64,000 nt of DNA from JBNKZU01 sp050301795 (GTDB lineage: Bacteria; Pseudomonadota; Gammaproteobacteria; Thiohalomonadales; Thiohalomonadaceae). The stretch spans positions 6,432 through 70,431 of the forward strand of contig JBNKZU010000016.1 of NCBI GenBank assembly GCA_050301795.1, given 5' to 3'. Positions 7,808 to 16,422 of the stretch are shown here, piece after piece. How positions within the stretch are numbered: the first letter of the stretch is position 1; every line of letters begins with the position of its first letter. The notes beneath the pieces were generated by a model. The model ran no database searches. It was given only the letters and a program-made list of their open reading frames with translations, and was not told the DNA's origin. Position numbers and translations under genes: made by a program.

Positions 7808-8931
7808 AACCGTCCGATTGGAGTCGTGCAAATATCGCGATAACAGGAATGAACGCTAAACCGGATAATCCAGGACCAGGCGTTGCCGTGGCCAGATGTA
7901 TCAAGGAAGCCGATGAGTTTAACGGCTCAATCATCGGCCTTGGATATGACGTTCTCGATCCGGGTTTATATTTAAATGAGATTGTTCAACAAACCTATTT
8001 GCTTCCTTATCCCTCATCAGGGGAGCAGGTGCTGCTAGAGCGTATTGAACAAATACATCAACAGACTCCTCTCGACTATTTAATCCCCGTTTTAGATGCC
8101 GAGCTTCCGAGCTTTATTCGACTGCGTCAAAAGTTAGAGGTAATGGGAATAAAGATGCTTTTGCCAGATAGCGAATCTCTGGAAAAACGAAACAAAGACA
8201 ATCTTTCTGAAATCGCTTCAGCAATCGGTATCAAAACACCAAAAACAAAGAAGATAACCAATGCATCCTTTTTCTACGACTGTCACAACAGTGGGTGGAG
8301 TTATCCACTGGTCGTAAAAGGGATCTTTTACGACGCTCATGTTGTGAGAAATAGCGAAGAGGCGGTTTCAGCTTTCAGAAGTATCGCTGCTCAATGGGGT
8401 TATCCGGTTTTGGTGCAGGAGTTTCTGGAGGGCAATGAGGTCAATCTGTGTGCGGTAGGTGATGGCAAAGGAAATATTTCACAAAGTGTCACCATGCGTA
8501 AACAGGCTCTGACCGAAAAAGGAAAAGCCTGGGCAGGAATCACCGTCAGTGATCAAAACGTAGAAAATGCCGCGACCTTATTAGTAAACGAACTTAAATG
8601 GGCTGGTGCTTTAGAGGTAGAGATGCTGATTGATAAAAAAGGTAACTACTATCTTATTGAGATCAATCCTCGCTTTCCAGCTTGGATATATCTTTCGAAG
8701 GGAGCGAATTGCAATCTACCAAAGATCCTTCTTGACCTGATTGATAACCATGAACTGACAAAGATGCCAGTGGCAACAACTGGCCAGATGTTTATTCGAT
8801 ACGCCCAGGAAAAGGTAATCACACTTCAGGAGTTTGAATCAATGACGATGTATGGGCAAAGCCTGACACACCTAACAGCAGAACCATCAACAGCATCAGA
8901 GATATACCCTAATCAAGGAGCACGAGCATGA
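7804..8931 (+). CDS. ATP-grasp carboxylate-amine ligase-like protein
   Basis: This is a 375-residue protein with the carbamoyl-phosphate-synthase-like ATP-grasp fold. It has an N-terminal Rossmann-like part (AITGMNAKPDNPGPG), central ATP-binding strands (YPLVVKGIF, VLVQEFLEGNEV) and a metal-binding end (LEVEMLIDKKGNYYLIEINPRFPAW) around residues 265-300, which has the E...N..R residues expected for two Mg ions. Such enzymes activate a carboxylate as acyl phosphate and join it to an amine or other nucleophile. It is coupled by overlap to the PqqD-like gene upstream and the decarboxylase gene downstream (4 bp each), so all three probably act in one pathway. Substrates are unknown. Confidence 0.85.
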   Translation: MKPSDWSRANIAITGMNAKPDNPGPGVAVARCIKEADEFNGSIIGLGYDVLDPGLYLNEIVQQTYLLPYPSSGEQVLLERIEQIHQQTPLDYLIPVLDAELPSFIRLRQKLEVMGIKMLLPDSESLEKRNKDNLSEIASAIGIKTPKTKKITNASFFYDCHNSGWSYPLVVKGIFYDAHVVRNSEEAVSAFRSIAAQWGYPVLVQEFLEGNEVNLCAVGDGKGNISQSVTMRKQALTEKGKAWAGITVSDQNVENAATLLVNELKWAGALEVEMLIDKKGNYYLIEINPRFPAWIYLSKGANCNLPKILLDLIDNHELTKMPVATTGQMFIRYAQEKVITLQEFESMTMYGQSLTHLTAEPSTASEIYPNQGARA

Positions 8932-10301
8932 CATCTCTACATTGGGAGAAACCCACTATAACAGCACATCAAATGGGAGTGATGAACAAATTTGGTTCAT
9001 CGACACTAAAGAATTCAGTTATGGATGAGTTTGCTGGTGTAAAGCTTGATGATCTTACAAAGAGGTATGGCTCGCCGCTGTTTGTCTTTTCTGAAAAGAA
9101 GATCCGTGAAAATGTACGACGTCTATTAAGCGCATTTGAGACGAGATATCCAAAGGTGATCTATGGTTGGTCATATAAAACCAACTACCTTAGTGCGGTC
9201 TGTTCAATCATGCATCAGGAGGGAGCCTGGGCAGAGGTTGTCTCTCGATTTGAGTATGAAAAGGCAAGGGCTCTGGGTGTTCCTGCAAATCAGATTCTAT
9301 TTAATGGCCCCCATAAACAACGGGATATTCTCGAAAGAGTGATTGAAGAGGGTGGTCGGATCCATGTTGATAATCTTGATGAGCTCTATTTAATCGAATC
9401 GATATGTGAAGCAGAAGATACAACGATCGAACTAACGATTCGACTCAATTTTGACACCGGCTACACAGAGCCGTGGAGTCGATTTGGTTTTAACATCGAA
9501 AGCGGGCAGGCGATGGATGTTGCAACACGCATCGCTAATAGTAAATATCTGAAGTTAACAGGATTGCACAGCCATATTGGTACATTTGTTATGGATCCGC
9601 GTGCATATCAGGTTCAGGTTCAAACCATGTGCAGGTTTATGGATGAGGTTGAACAACAAACGGATAGTGTTATCGAGTCGATTGATATTGGCGGAGGATT
9701 TCCTTCGATAAACGCATTGCAAGGGATCTACCTGCCACCAGAACAGGTCATACCCGAGATAGAGGCATACGCCCAAACAATTTGTGACACGCTTACGCAG
9801 CACTGTTCAGGACGGGAGCAACGTGGATTGCCGATGCCAACACTCATCCTCGAATCCGGCCGATCAACAATTGATGATGCGGCAATCATGTTAAGCAAAG
9901 TGGTTGCAACAAAGCGTTTGGCCGATGGGCGACGTTCAGCCGTATTGGATGCTGGTGTAAATACGCTATTCACCGCTTTTTGGTATGACCATAAAGTGAT
10001 TCCAACAAAGAAGCTCAATGGTATCCCTGAAGATACAGTTCTCTATGGTCCTTTATGTATGAATATTGATGTGGTTAGAAATAGCATCAAGATTCCACCG
10101 CTCAGTGTGGGTGACCATTTGGTGATCTCTCCAGTGGGTGCTTACAACAATACACAATCAATGCAATTCATTGAGTATCGCCCGGCATCCGTTCTGATCG
10201 ACGAGCAACAAAACATTTCGGTGATTCGACAAGCCGAAGATTTAGCAGTGGTGCAAGGGCAAGAAGAGATACCTCCACACCTGATGGATCCAATGAAATG
10301 A
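8928..10301 (+). CDS. PLP-dependent decarboxylase, DAP/ornithine fold type III
   Basis: This is a 457-residue protein of the alanine-racemase-fold decarboxylases related to LysA. Visible signatures are the PLP lysine in YGWSYKTNYL (K84), HSHIGT, the phosphate-binding GGGFPS, LESGR in place of EPGR, and YGPLCMNIDVV carrying the Cys that acts across the dimer. The specificity-helix region differs from the DAP type, so the substrate cannot be assigned; an amino acid or an amino-acid-derived moiety is likely. Linkage by 4-bp overlaps to an ATP-grasp ligase gene upstream and a transporter/peptidase gene downstream suggests a role in making or tailoring a small molecule rather than in lysine synthesis. 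Confidence 0.85.
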   Translation: MTSLHWEKPTITAHQMGVMNKFGSSTLKNSVMDEFAGVKLDDLTKRYGSPLFVFSEKKIRENVRRLLSAFETRYPKVIYGWSYKTNYLSAVCSIMHQEGAWAEVVSRFEYEKARALGVPANQILFNGPHKQRDILERVIEEGGRIHVDNLDELYLIESICEAEDTTIELTIRLNFDTGYTEPWSRFGFNIESGQAMDVATRIANSKYLKLTGLHSHIGTFVMDPRAYQVQVQTMCRFMDEVEQQTDSVIESIDIGGGFPSINALQGIYLPPEQVIPEIEAYAQTICDTLTQHCSGREQRGLPMPTLILESGRSTIDDAAIMLSKVVATKRLADGRRSAVLDAGVNTLFTAFWYDHKVIPTKKLNGIPEDTVLYGPLCMNIDVVRNSIKIPPLSVGDHLVISPVGAYNNTQSMQFIEYRPASVLIDEQQNISVIRQAEDLAVVQGQEEIPPHLMDPMK

Positions 10302-12451
10302 TGTCACAACTCAACTACCAGATTATTACCCTTTGTCGAGCTTATGCTGCAATATTATTCACTCGTCATAGTCTGGTTGGTTTGCTTTTTATCCTTGCAA
10401 CATTTATCTACCCTAATGCTGGAATCAGCGGTTTGATTGGTGCGATTTCAGGTTTGACGACAGCGACACTGTTGCGTTTTCCAAATCTTAAAACGGGTCT
10501 CTATATCTACAATAGTCTGTTAACGGGATTGTCACTTGGCATCGTTTACAAGTTTGACCAGCATCTATTGATACTGATTGTAGCGGGTGCTGCAATCGCG
10601 GTCTTTTTAACCGTAGCAATAAGTGACTTCTTCTGGCGTTTAGGACAACTACCTGCACTGAGCATTCCATTTATCTTGTCAGCACTCATTGTTGCGTTTG
10701 CGGCGCGAAGTTATGGCACCTTAAGCAGCTATTTAACGCCACAAATCCCTTTGGATATCTACTTTTCATTAGGGATTGATCGGTTTTTATCAGCCTTGGG
10801 CACAGTATTTTTTACGACACACCCTCTCGCAGGTTTGATGTTATTGATGGGGTTGTTGATCACATCTCGCTATTTAACGCTACTAGCGATTTGTGGCTAT
10901 ATCGCCGGGCATAGCTTCTATCTCTATATCTCTGGCAGTACACATCCTGGCATGGATACCTTTACCAGTTTTAACTACATGCTAAGTGCAATGGCTGTTG
11001 GCGGTATCTTTACCATTCCATCACGTTCAGGTTTTGTTTTGGCAATGGTTGCAGCAATTATCACTGCACTTGTAACCAGTGCCACACAAAGCCTTATGTT
11101 GTTATACAACCTGCCTGTTATGGCGATCCCATTTTTGGCTACAACAATGGTGATCCTGTTAGCACTGAGCAAACGGGTGCAAAACGAATATCCGATCCTC
11201 ACACTAGCCAATCCTCAACTACCTGAAATAAGCGCTGAAGATCAACGGCTCTATAGATCACGCAGTAAATATAACGATTCAACGCCAATACTGTTACCTG
11301 TGATTGGTAAATGGAATATCTATCAGGGGTTTAATGGCAAGCATACCCATCAGGCACCATGGCAACATGCACTCGATTTTTATATTGAACACGACGGAAA
11401 GAGTTATCGAAATGAAGGTGCCCACGTTACGGATTACTACTGTTTTGACCTTCCGGTGGTCTCGCCAGTCTACGGTCAGGTGATTAAAACCGTAAACCAC
11501 ATTGCAGATAATGTGATCGGCCAGGTCAATACGACTGAAAACTGGGGAAACCATATATTGATTCAGTTACAAAATGGTCGATATTTACTGCTGGCACATC
11601 TACGTCAGAATAGTGTGGTTGTTGAAAACGGAGCCTGGATCAATCCGGGAGATCGCCTTGGGAGTTGTGGTAATAGCGGGAGATCACCGCAACCACACCT
11701 CCATTGTCAGCTACAAAAGAGCGCCTTACTAGGAAGTGAAACGGTACCATTCCATCTGAGTTCGATCATTATCAGTCATAAGAAACAGCCACGGTTCATG
11801 TTTGCATCACGCCCTAAGGAGGGCGATCAAATCTCAACTGCACTTGGTCAATCAAACATTAAGACGGCGCTCGACTTTTCGGTTGGTAAGCAACTCTTTT
11901 ATGAGATAGACGATCATAAAAGTAAACAGGAGATCGGTTTTTATGTTGATATCGATCTGTTAGGTAAACTGACATTAAATGCAGAAAATGGCGCCTCGGT
12001 TCAGTTTAGTCATGACTATGGCGTGTTAAGTTTTTATAAACGTAATCACATCCCAAACATCTATTTAGACGCGCTGGTATTAGCCATCAGTAGTACTCCT
12101 CTGGGGCAGGGCACGTTAAGTTGGACAGATGCTCCCTCCTATCGATTAAGTCAAAGCAGTCAAAAAGCTCTGTTTTATGGTTTTCTTTTTCCGTTAGGGA
12201 AAGGGTATGAGAGTCGTTACCGCCGTATGGTGCTTGAAAAGGATCAGCAGTGGAAACAGAACGGTGAACACAAGCTCTCATTTTCTGGCTTGAATCTCGA
12301 TAAGCGCAAAACGGAAGTTATCTATTCAGTCAACAGCGGTATTGAGTATTTCTCGCTCAAAAGTGATTCCATAATGATCAAAGCCAGCCTTAAGGCGGTT
12401 GGTCAAAAGTCGGATCAGGGCATTCCGGGGTGGAAACATGAATCCTATTAA
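10298..12451 (+). CDS. Urea-transporter-like membrane protein fused to M23 peptidase domain
   Basis: This is a 717-residue protein. Residues about 10-305 hold ten or so hydrophobic segments and look like a urea transporter (UT family; repeated GLxxGxxxG-type and LP.L..PF segments). Residues about 340-480 form a LytM/M23 metallopeptidase with HALDF near 355 (HxxxD) and PHLHC near 467 (HxH), the zinc ligands of the family. The remaining 240 residues are beta-rich with no domain I recognise. The protein could couple export or uptake of a small solute with cell-wall or peptide hydrolysis outside the membrane. The start overlaps the decarboxylase stop by 4 bp. The fusion is unusual and its role unknown. 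Confidence 0.8.
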   Translation: MMSQLNYQIITLCRAYAAILFTRHSLVGLLFILATFIYPNAGISGLIGAISGLTTATLLRFPNLKTGLYIYNSLLTGLSLGIVYKFDQHLLILIVAGAAIAVFLTVAISDFFWRLGQLPALSIPFILSALIVAFAARSYGTLSSYLTPQIPLDIYFSLGIDRFLSALGTVFFTTHPLAGLMLLMGLLITSRYLTLLAICGYIAGHSFYLYISGSTHPGMDTFTSFNYMLSAMAVGGIFTIPSRSGFVLAMVAAIITALVTSATQSLMLLYNLPVMAIPFLATTMVILLALSKRVQNEYPILTLANPQLPEISAEDQRLYRSRSKYNDSTPILLPVIGKWNIYQGFNGKHTHQAPWQHALDFYIEHDGKSYRNEGAHVTDYYCFDLPVVSPVYGQVIKTVNHIADNVIGQVNTTENWGNHILIQLQNGRYLLLAHLRQNSVVVENGAWINPGDRLGSCGNSGRSPQPHLHCQLQKSALLGSETVPFHLSSIIISHKKQPRFMFASRPKEGDQISTALGQSNIKTALDFSVGKQLFYEIDDHKSKQEIGFYVDIDLLGKLTLNAENGASVQFSHDYGVLSFYKRNHIPNIYLDALVLAISSTPLGQGTLSWTDAPSYRLSQSSQKALFYGFLFPLGKGYESRYRRMVLEKDQQWKQNGEHKLSFSGLNLDKRKTEVIYSVNSGIEYFSLKSDSIMIKASLKAVGQKSDQGIPGWKHESY

Positions 12452-13325
12452 AATCGCCGTGTTCGTGTTGATGATGAATATCACTCAACCCACATTAGCC
12501 GGTACTTCGCCCTGGTATCACTATTTTGCACTACAAGGTTCTAGCGTTATCTCGACCACCAATCCGGATAAAAGCGGTCAATACTCAGGTAAAGTTGAGT
12601 ATGGTGCAGATTATCTTGAGCAATATGGATATGGCCTCGGTTATGAATATAGTGGTATCTCATTCCAAAGTGGCACTATCGTCAATCAACACAAGTTGAA
12701 TGCTTCACTATGGACGATGTTTTCACCCGATTTTATTTCAGGAAGAGGCACAATCATCGCGGATGCTCAGTTGTTAAATAATAATGATAATAGTCAAGGG
12801 ACAGATCGTGTTAGCAATCTGATTGTGAGTGCAAGATATGTGACACCAGAAAATCAATTCTCAATCATGCCCACGATTTCATTGTCACAATATCCTAATC
12901 AAGTGGATGTAAAGCAGAGTGAGCTTGAAATCGGCTTCGCTTTTAATCAACAGTGGGATTGGTTGAGTGCCAAATCCATTACGATTCAACTGCCGGATAA
13001 AACGATTACCGGACAACAAGAGTATTCAGCATTCAATTTAAGCCTTACTCACTACCTTAAGCCGTCAAATACAAAACGACATCTACAGAGTGTTACCGGA
13101 CATATCAGTTTTGGGGAGCGGTTTTATTACGTTAATACCGTTACCAAAGGTATATACAACCTCAATGAAACGATCGATTTCTCAACAGGTATCGATTTTA
13201 ACTACAGGCTCAATAAACAAGATCAATTTCTGTTTGGTGTAGGTGTTGAGGGCTACAAAATAGTTGCATCAGGTGATCGGTATCAGCTCGGTTATCTGTA
13301 TGGTCGCTATCAGATGAATTGGTAA
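12438..13325 (+). CDS. Outer-membrane beta-barrel-like protein
   Basis: An upstream in-frame ATG at 12399 lies inside the previous gene. The ATG at 12438 follows GGGGTGG and begins a signal peptide (MNPIKIAVFVLMMNIT...LAG), so it is preferred, giving 295 residues. The mature part is rich in alternating polar and aromatic strands and ends in GRYQMNW, with a terminal aromatic residue as in outer-membrane barrels. It overlaps the transporter/peptidase gene by 14 bp. It may be the outer-membrane component or the receptor of this locus; no specific family is recognised. Confidence 0.65.
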   Translation: MNPIKIAVFVLMMNITQPTLAGTSPWYHYFALQGSSVISTTNPDKSGQYSGKVEYGADYLEQYGYGLGYEYSGISFQSGTIVNQHKLNASLWTMFSPDFISGRGTIIADAQLLNNNDNSQGTDRVSNLIVSARYVTPENQFSIMPTISLSQYPNQVDVKQSELEIGFAFNQQWDWLSAKSITIQLPDKTITGQQEYSAFNLSLTHYLKPSNTKRHLQSVTGHISFGERFYYVNTVTKGIYNLNETIDFSTGIDFNYRLNKQDQFLFGVGVEGYKIVASGDRYQLGYLYGRYQMNW

Positions 13326-13347
13326 TTTCAACAACAGGACAACAGTC

Positions 13348-13947
13348 ATGAAAACAGCTATCACATATTTACTATTCGTACTTTTAAGTCAATCAGTATT
13401 GGCTGAAGAGTCGTTATGGTCTAAATCCTATCTATTGGAGTCAGAGGGTAAGTATCAACAGGCAGCCGCAGTATTAGAGCCGGTATTATCTGAAAGCGGA
13501 ATCGGTGAATATGGATGGTTACGAACAGGCTGGTTGCACTACTTGCAGGCAAACTATAACGACTCAAGGAAGGCTTACCTTAAAGCGCTTGATCTTAACA
13601 ACCAATCAATCGATGCCCGACTGGGAATAATACTTCCATTGCTGGCGAAGCAGCGTTACAGAGAAGTTGAGTACTATGCCAATCAGATCATCTCCATCGA
13701 TCCATGGAATTTAAAGGCAAATGTCTATTTGATGCTCGTTGAAGAGGTTAATAAAGAGTGGAGTACTTTAGCTCAACATGCTCAACGGGTGTCACAACGC
13801 TATCCGACAGATGCCGATTCCCTGGTCTATCTAGCCCGTGCTTATGCATGGCTTGGAGAGTCAGATTTAGCAAAGCGGGTATATCAACGGGTACAGATGA
13901 TCTATCCCACAAATATTGAGGCGAGCTATTACATTAATAATAATTAA
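13348..13947 (+). CDS. Periplasmic TPR protein
   Basis: This is a 199-residue protein with a signal peptide (MKTAITYLLFVLLSQSVLA) followed by about five TPR-like helical pairs (for example YQQAAAVLEPVL, YNDSRKAYLKALDLN, ESDLAKRVYQRVQMIYP). A ribosome-binding stretch (ACAGGACAAC) precedes the ATG. It lies 22 bp after the barrel-like gene and closes the run that began at 7520. TPR proteins of this sort scaffold secretion or cell-wall assemblies. Its role is inferred from context. Confidence 0.75.
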   Translation: MKTAITYLLFVLLSQSVLAEESLWSKSYLLESEGKYQQAAAVLEPVLSESGIGEYGWLRTGWLHYLQANYNDSRKAYLKALDLNNQSIDARLGIILPLLAKQRYREVEYYANQIISIDPWNLKANVYLMLVEEVNKEWSTLAQHAQRVSQRYPTDADSLVYLARAYAWLGESDLAKRVYQRVQMIYPTNIEASYYINNN

Positions 13948-13952
13948 GGAGA

Positions 13953-14230
13953 CTCTAATCTACTGGTCATTGCGACGACTGCATGGAAGCAGGAGGTAGA
14001 GCAACGCATGGAGCAGTTGCCGACGACTGCATGGCAGGAATTGTTCCTGACAATTCTCTGCACTTCCACCATCCTTGGCGGTTGAATGCAGGAGGTACGA
14101 GGACAGGAGTCCGAGGTAGAACGACTCACAAGGGCAGGAAGCCCGCAGGTAGAATAATGCAGGAGCAATTATCGAGGAGACAAAGTCGAGAGCAACGCAT
14201 GCAGTCGTTCACTACGTTCGCAATGACTGA
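13953..14230. repeat. Intergenic repeat element with inverted ends and internal short repeats
   Basis: Most of the 378-bp gap 13948-14325 is one repetitive element. The left part (GTCATTGCGACGACTGCATG around 13966-13985) is matched in inverted form at the right (CATGCAGTCGTTC at about 14199, then TTCGCAATGACT ending near 14229), with about 10 extra bases in the right arm. Inside, GCAGGAGGTA and GACGACTGCATGG motifs recur. The first 28 bases recur with one mismatch on the minus strand at 52047-52074, so it is a dispersed family. It has the look of a non-autonomous mobile repeat. The ORFs inside it are low-complexity and not believed. Confidence 0.65.
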
Positions 14231-14325
14231 TTTGTGTCACTTCGTCAGAATCTCCTTAATGAGGCTACATTAAAAGGCTACTCATTTGTTATTTGATGTT
14301 GATTTGATATGCTCAGAGCCAATAA

Positions 14326-15111
14326 ATGTCACGGCTCAATTTCATTTCAATGCAACTTCGCCTATTCATTATATGGATACTCTTAATGTGTCTATCTGGA
14401 TGCGCCACTCTGGATAGACCATCGGGCTATTATCAGCAGGCTGCATTAAATGCCTTATACGATCCCTATACCATCGTTCCATTGACGGGTTCGGTGGTTT
14501 TCACGTTGGGCGATTTTGATCAACAGACCTCTGATTGGGCGCAACGTAAAACTCCAATCTTCGGTTCGGCTCAGGACGCATTAGATGCAAGCGATCGCCT
14601 ACGATACACTGTTGATACTGCGGCCTCATTGATGATTTTGGCAGCGCCGGTTAATGATGATGAAAACTGGTTGTATAAAAAAAGTATCGGCTTTTTAAAT
14701 GCTTCGGTATCTCACTCAATAACCCTGAATTTAACGGGAGTACTCAAGCGTGAAACTCGCCGGGATAGGCCTAACGGTAGTGGTAGCCTTGACAGCTTTC
14801 CTTCAGCACATAGCTCTACTGCATGGAACTATGCCTCAGTCGGAAGACGCTTCAATCATGAGTCAACCTATAGTGATGGTATTAAACAGTCACTGGATAT
14901 CGGAATGAGTCTCGCAGCTGCCGGGGTTTCATGGGCACGGGTTGAAGGAGGAGTTCACTATCCTAGCGATGTGCTCTTTGGCGCGGCATTAGGTAACTTC
15001 TTTGGACTCTTTGTGTATGACAGCTTTTTGGGAGCGCATCAATCCGATTTAAGGATCACATTCAATTCAAATCCACAATCCAGACAAATATTTTTGTCGG
15101 GACGGTTTTAA
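14326..15111 (+). CDS. PAP2-family phosphatase lipoprotein
   Basis: This is a 261-residue protein; the ATG at 14350 is an alternative start nearer the hydrophobic stretch. An N-terminal hydrophobic segment ends in the lipobox LSGC, so the protein is probably acylated. The three PAP2 phosphatase motifs are present: KRETRRDRP (KX6RP), FPSAHSSTA (PSxH-type) and ARVEGGVHYPSD (Rx5HxxxD with the catalytic His). Relatives dephosphorylate undecaprenyl pyrophosphate, phosphatidate or periplasmic substrates. Few membrane spans are visible, so a periplasmic lipid-anchored acid-phosphatase-like enzyme is likelier than an integral lipid phosphatase. Confidence 0.8.
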   Translation: MSRLNFISMQLRLFIIWILLMCLSGCATLDRPSGYYQQAALNALYDPYTIVPLTGSVVFTLGDFDQQTSDWAQRKTPIFGSAQDALDASDRLRYTVDTAASLMILAAPVNDDENWLYKKSIGFLNASVSHSITLNLTGVLKRETRRDRPNGSGSLDSFPSAHSSTAWNYASVGRRFNHESTYSDGIKQSLDIGMSLAAAGVSWARVEGGVHYPSDVLFGAALGNFFGLFVYDSFLGAHQSDLRITFNSNPQSRQIFLSGRF

Positions 15112-15170
15112 AGTGCTTGAGGTTATTTTGATATCTGTCTAACCTCTGTTTATGAATTGGAGTTGATAAA

Positions 15171-15410
15171 ATGAGTGAAGAGATAACTGTTACCAAAGAG
15201 ATTGACCTTAGTGGGTTGAACTGTCCGTTACCTATCCTGAGAACCAAAGCCGCGTTTGCAAATATGGGCAAGGGAGAGGTACTGAAGATCACAGTAACTA
15301 ACCCTGAGTTTCTAAGAGAGATCCACAATTTTTCAAAGCAGCTTGGATACCCCATCGTAGAAGAGAACAGTGGCGATTCCCCAATGACCTTCCTGTTACA
15401 AAAAAAATAA
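15171..15410 (+). CDS. tusA: TusA/SirA-family sulfur carrier protein
   Basis: This is a 79-residue protein with the family motif LSGLNCPLPILRTK: the Cys of CPxP at residue 18-19 carries sulfane sulfur. The size and the C-terminal hydrophobic strand (MTFLLQKK) are standard. In sulfur oxidisers with the reverse Dsr pathway, TusA passes persulfide sulfur towards DsrEFH/DsrC and sulfite reductase, and DsrA occurs in this window at 57858. Elsewhere TusA serves tRNA thiolation, so either role is possible. No rhd or dsrE2 gene adjoins it; the next gene, a UbiA-family prenyltransferase, starts 19 bp downstream. Confidence 0.85.
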   Translation: MSEEITVTKEIDLSGLNCPLPILRTKAAFANMGKGEVLKITVTNPEFLREIHNFSKQLGYPIVEENSGDSPMTFLLQKK

Positions 15411-15429
15411 CAACAAGGTTAATACCAAC

Positions 15430-16332
15430 ATGCGTATTTCAGATTTTATGGGGCTGATAAGGGCACCCTTTTTACTCATAACCCCTATTTGTATCTTCTT
15501 GGGATATGCTGTTGCGATACATGAGCAGGGGGCGATCAACGTCCTGTATGCAATTCTGGCGATGATTGCTGCACTTGCTGCACATATCGCTGTTAATGCG
15601 TTAAATGAATACTACGACTTTCAGACCGGACTGGATCTTAAAACGGAACGAACCCCCTTCAGCGGTGGAAGCGGCACACTACCACTAAAGCCAGAGCTGG
15701 CACATATTGCGATGCGAATCTCCATCATCTCCTTAGCGGTTCTCTTTGCGATAGGGTGTTATTTTGTCTCCATCTATGGGTTTGCACTTATACCATTGGG
15801 ATTAACAGGATTGCTGATTGTGGTGCTCTACACCCAGTGGATCACCCGTCACCCATTGATCTGCCTGATCGCCCCTGGCCTAGGAATAGGGGTGTTAATG
15901 GTTGTCGGTACCCATTTTGTTCTAACAGGTGGTTACTCAATGACCGCATTGCTGGTCTCTCTTATTCCATTTTTTCTCGTTAATAACCTTCTGTTATTAA
16001 ATCAGTTACCGGATATCAAGGCGGATGAAGCGGTAGGACGTCGACATATCCCGGTACTGTACGGTACAAAAGTTGCGTCAACCATCTTTGTGTTTCAAAT
16101 GTTTCTCGCCTATGCCGTACTCTTTTTTGTTGTGATAACAGGAATGCTACCTCTATGGTCTCTGGTCGGACTGATCACTTTGGTATTGGCTGTACCATCA
16201 TCAATGGGAGTGATGCGTTTTCAGCAAAACATTGAACGCCTGATCCCATCGATGGGGATGAATGTGGCAATCAATCTCATCACACCATTTCTGGTAGCTG
16301 TTGGTCTGGTTATGCCAAATATTATCTCCTGA
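15430..16332 (+). CDS. UbiA-family prenyltransferase, MenA-like
   Basis: This is a 300-residue integral membrane protein with about eight hydrophobic spans. The two Mg-prenyl-diphosphate motifs are visible: NEYYDFQTGLDL near residue 60 (NxxxDxxxxxD type) and LPDIKADEAVGRR near residue 195. The family transfers isoprenoid chains to aromatic acceptors (menaquinone, ubiquinone, heme O). The motif spacing and GGSGTLP segment favour the MenA-like branch (1,4-dihydroxy-2-naphthoate polyprenyltransferase), but no other men genes are in view, so the acceptor is unresolved. Confidence 0.8.
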   Translation: MRISDFMGLIRAPFLLITPICIFLGYAVAIHEQGAINVLYAILAMIAALAAHIAVNALNEYYDFQTGLDLKTERTPFSGGSGTLPLKPELAHIAMRISIISLAVLFAIGCYFVSIYGFALIPLGLTGLLIVVLYTQWITRHPLICLIAPGLGIGVLMVVGTHFVLTGGYSMTALLVSLIPFFLVNNLLLLNQLPDIKADEAVGRRHIPVLYGTKVASTIFVFQMFLAYAVLFFVVITGMLPLWSLVGLITLVLAVPSSMGVMRFQQNIERLIPSMGMNVAINLITPFLVAVGLVMPNIIS

Positions 16333-16422
16333 CATAAAGCCTTAATTCCTGAACTGCAACCATAATTGGCCGGACACTGTCAGTGCGTCAGGGGTCAGTT
16401 ATTACAATTAAAGGGGTGGAGG

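Noticed and set aside
12399..12437. Start of the barrel-like gene at 12399
   Set aside because: This adds 13 basic residues ahead of a clean signal peptide and has no ribosome-binding site; 12438 fits better.
13983..14273. Frames inside the intergenic repeat, on both strands
   Set aside because: They follow the short internal repeats of the element and show low-complexity composition, with no ribosome-binding site.
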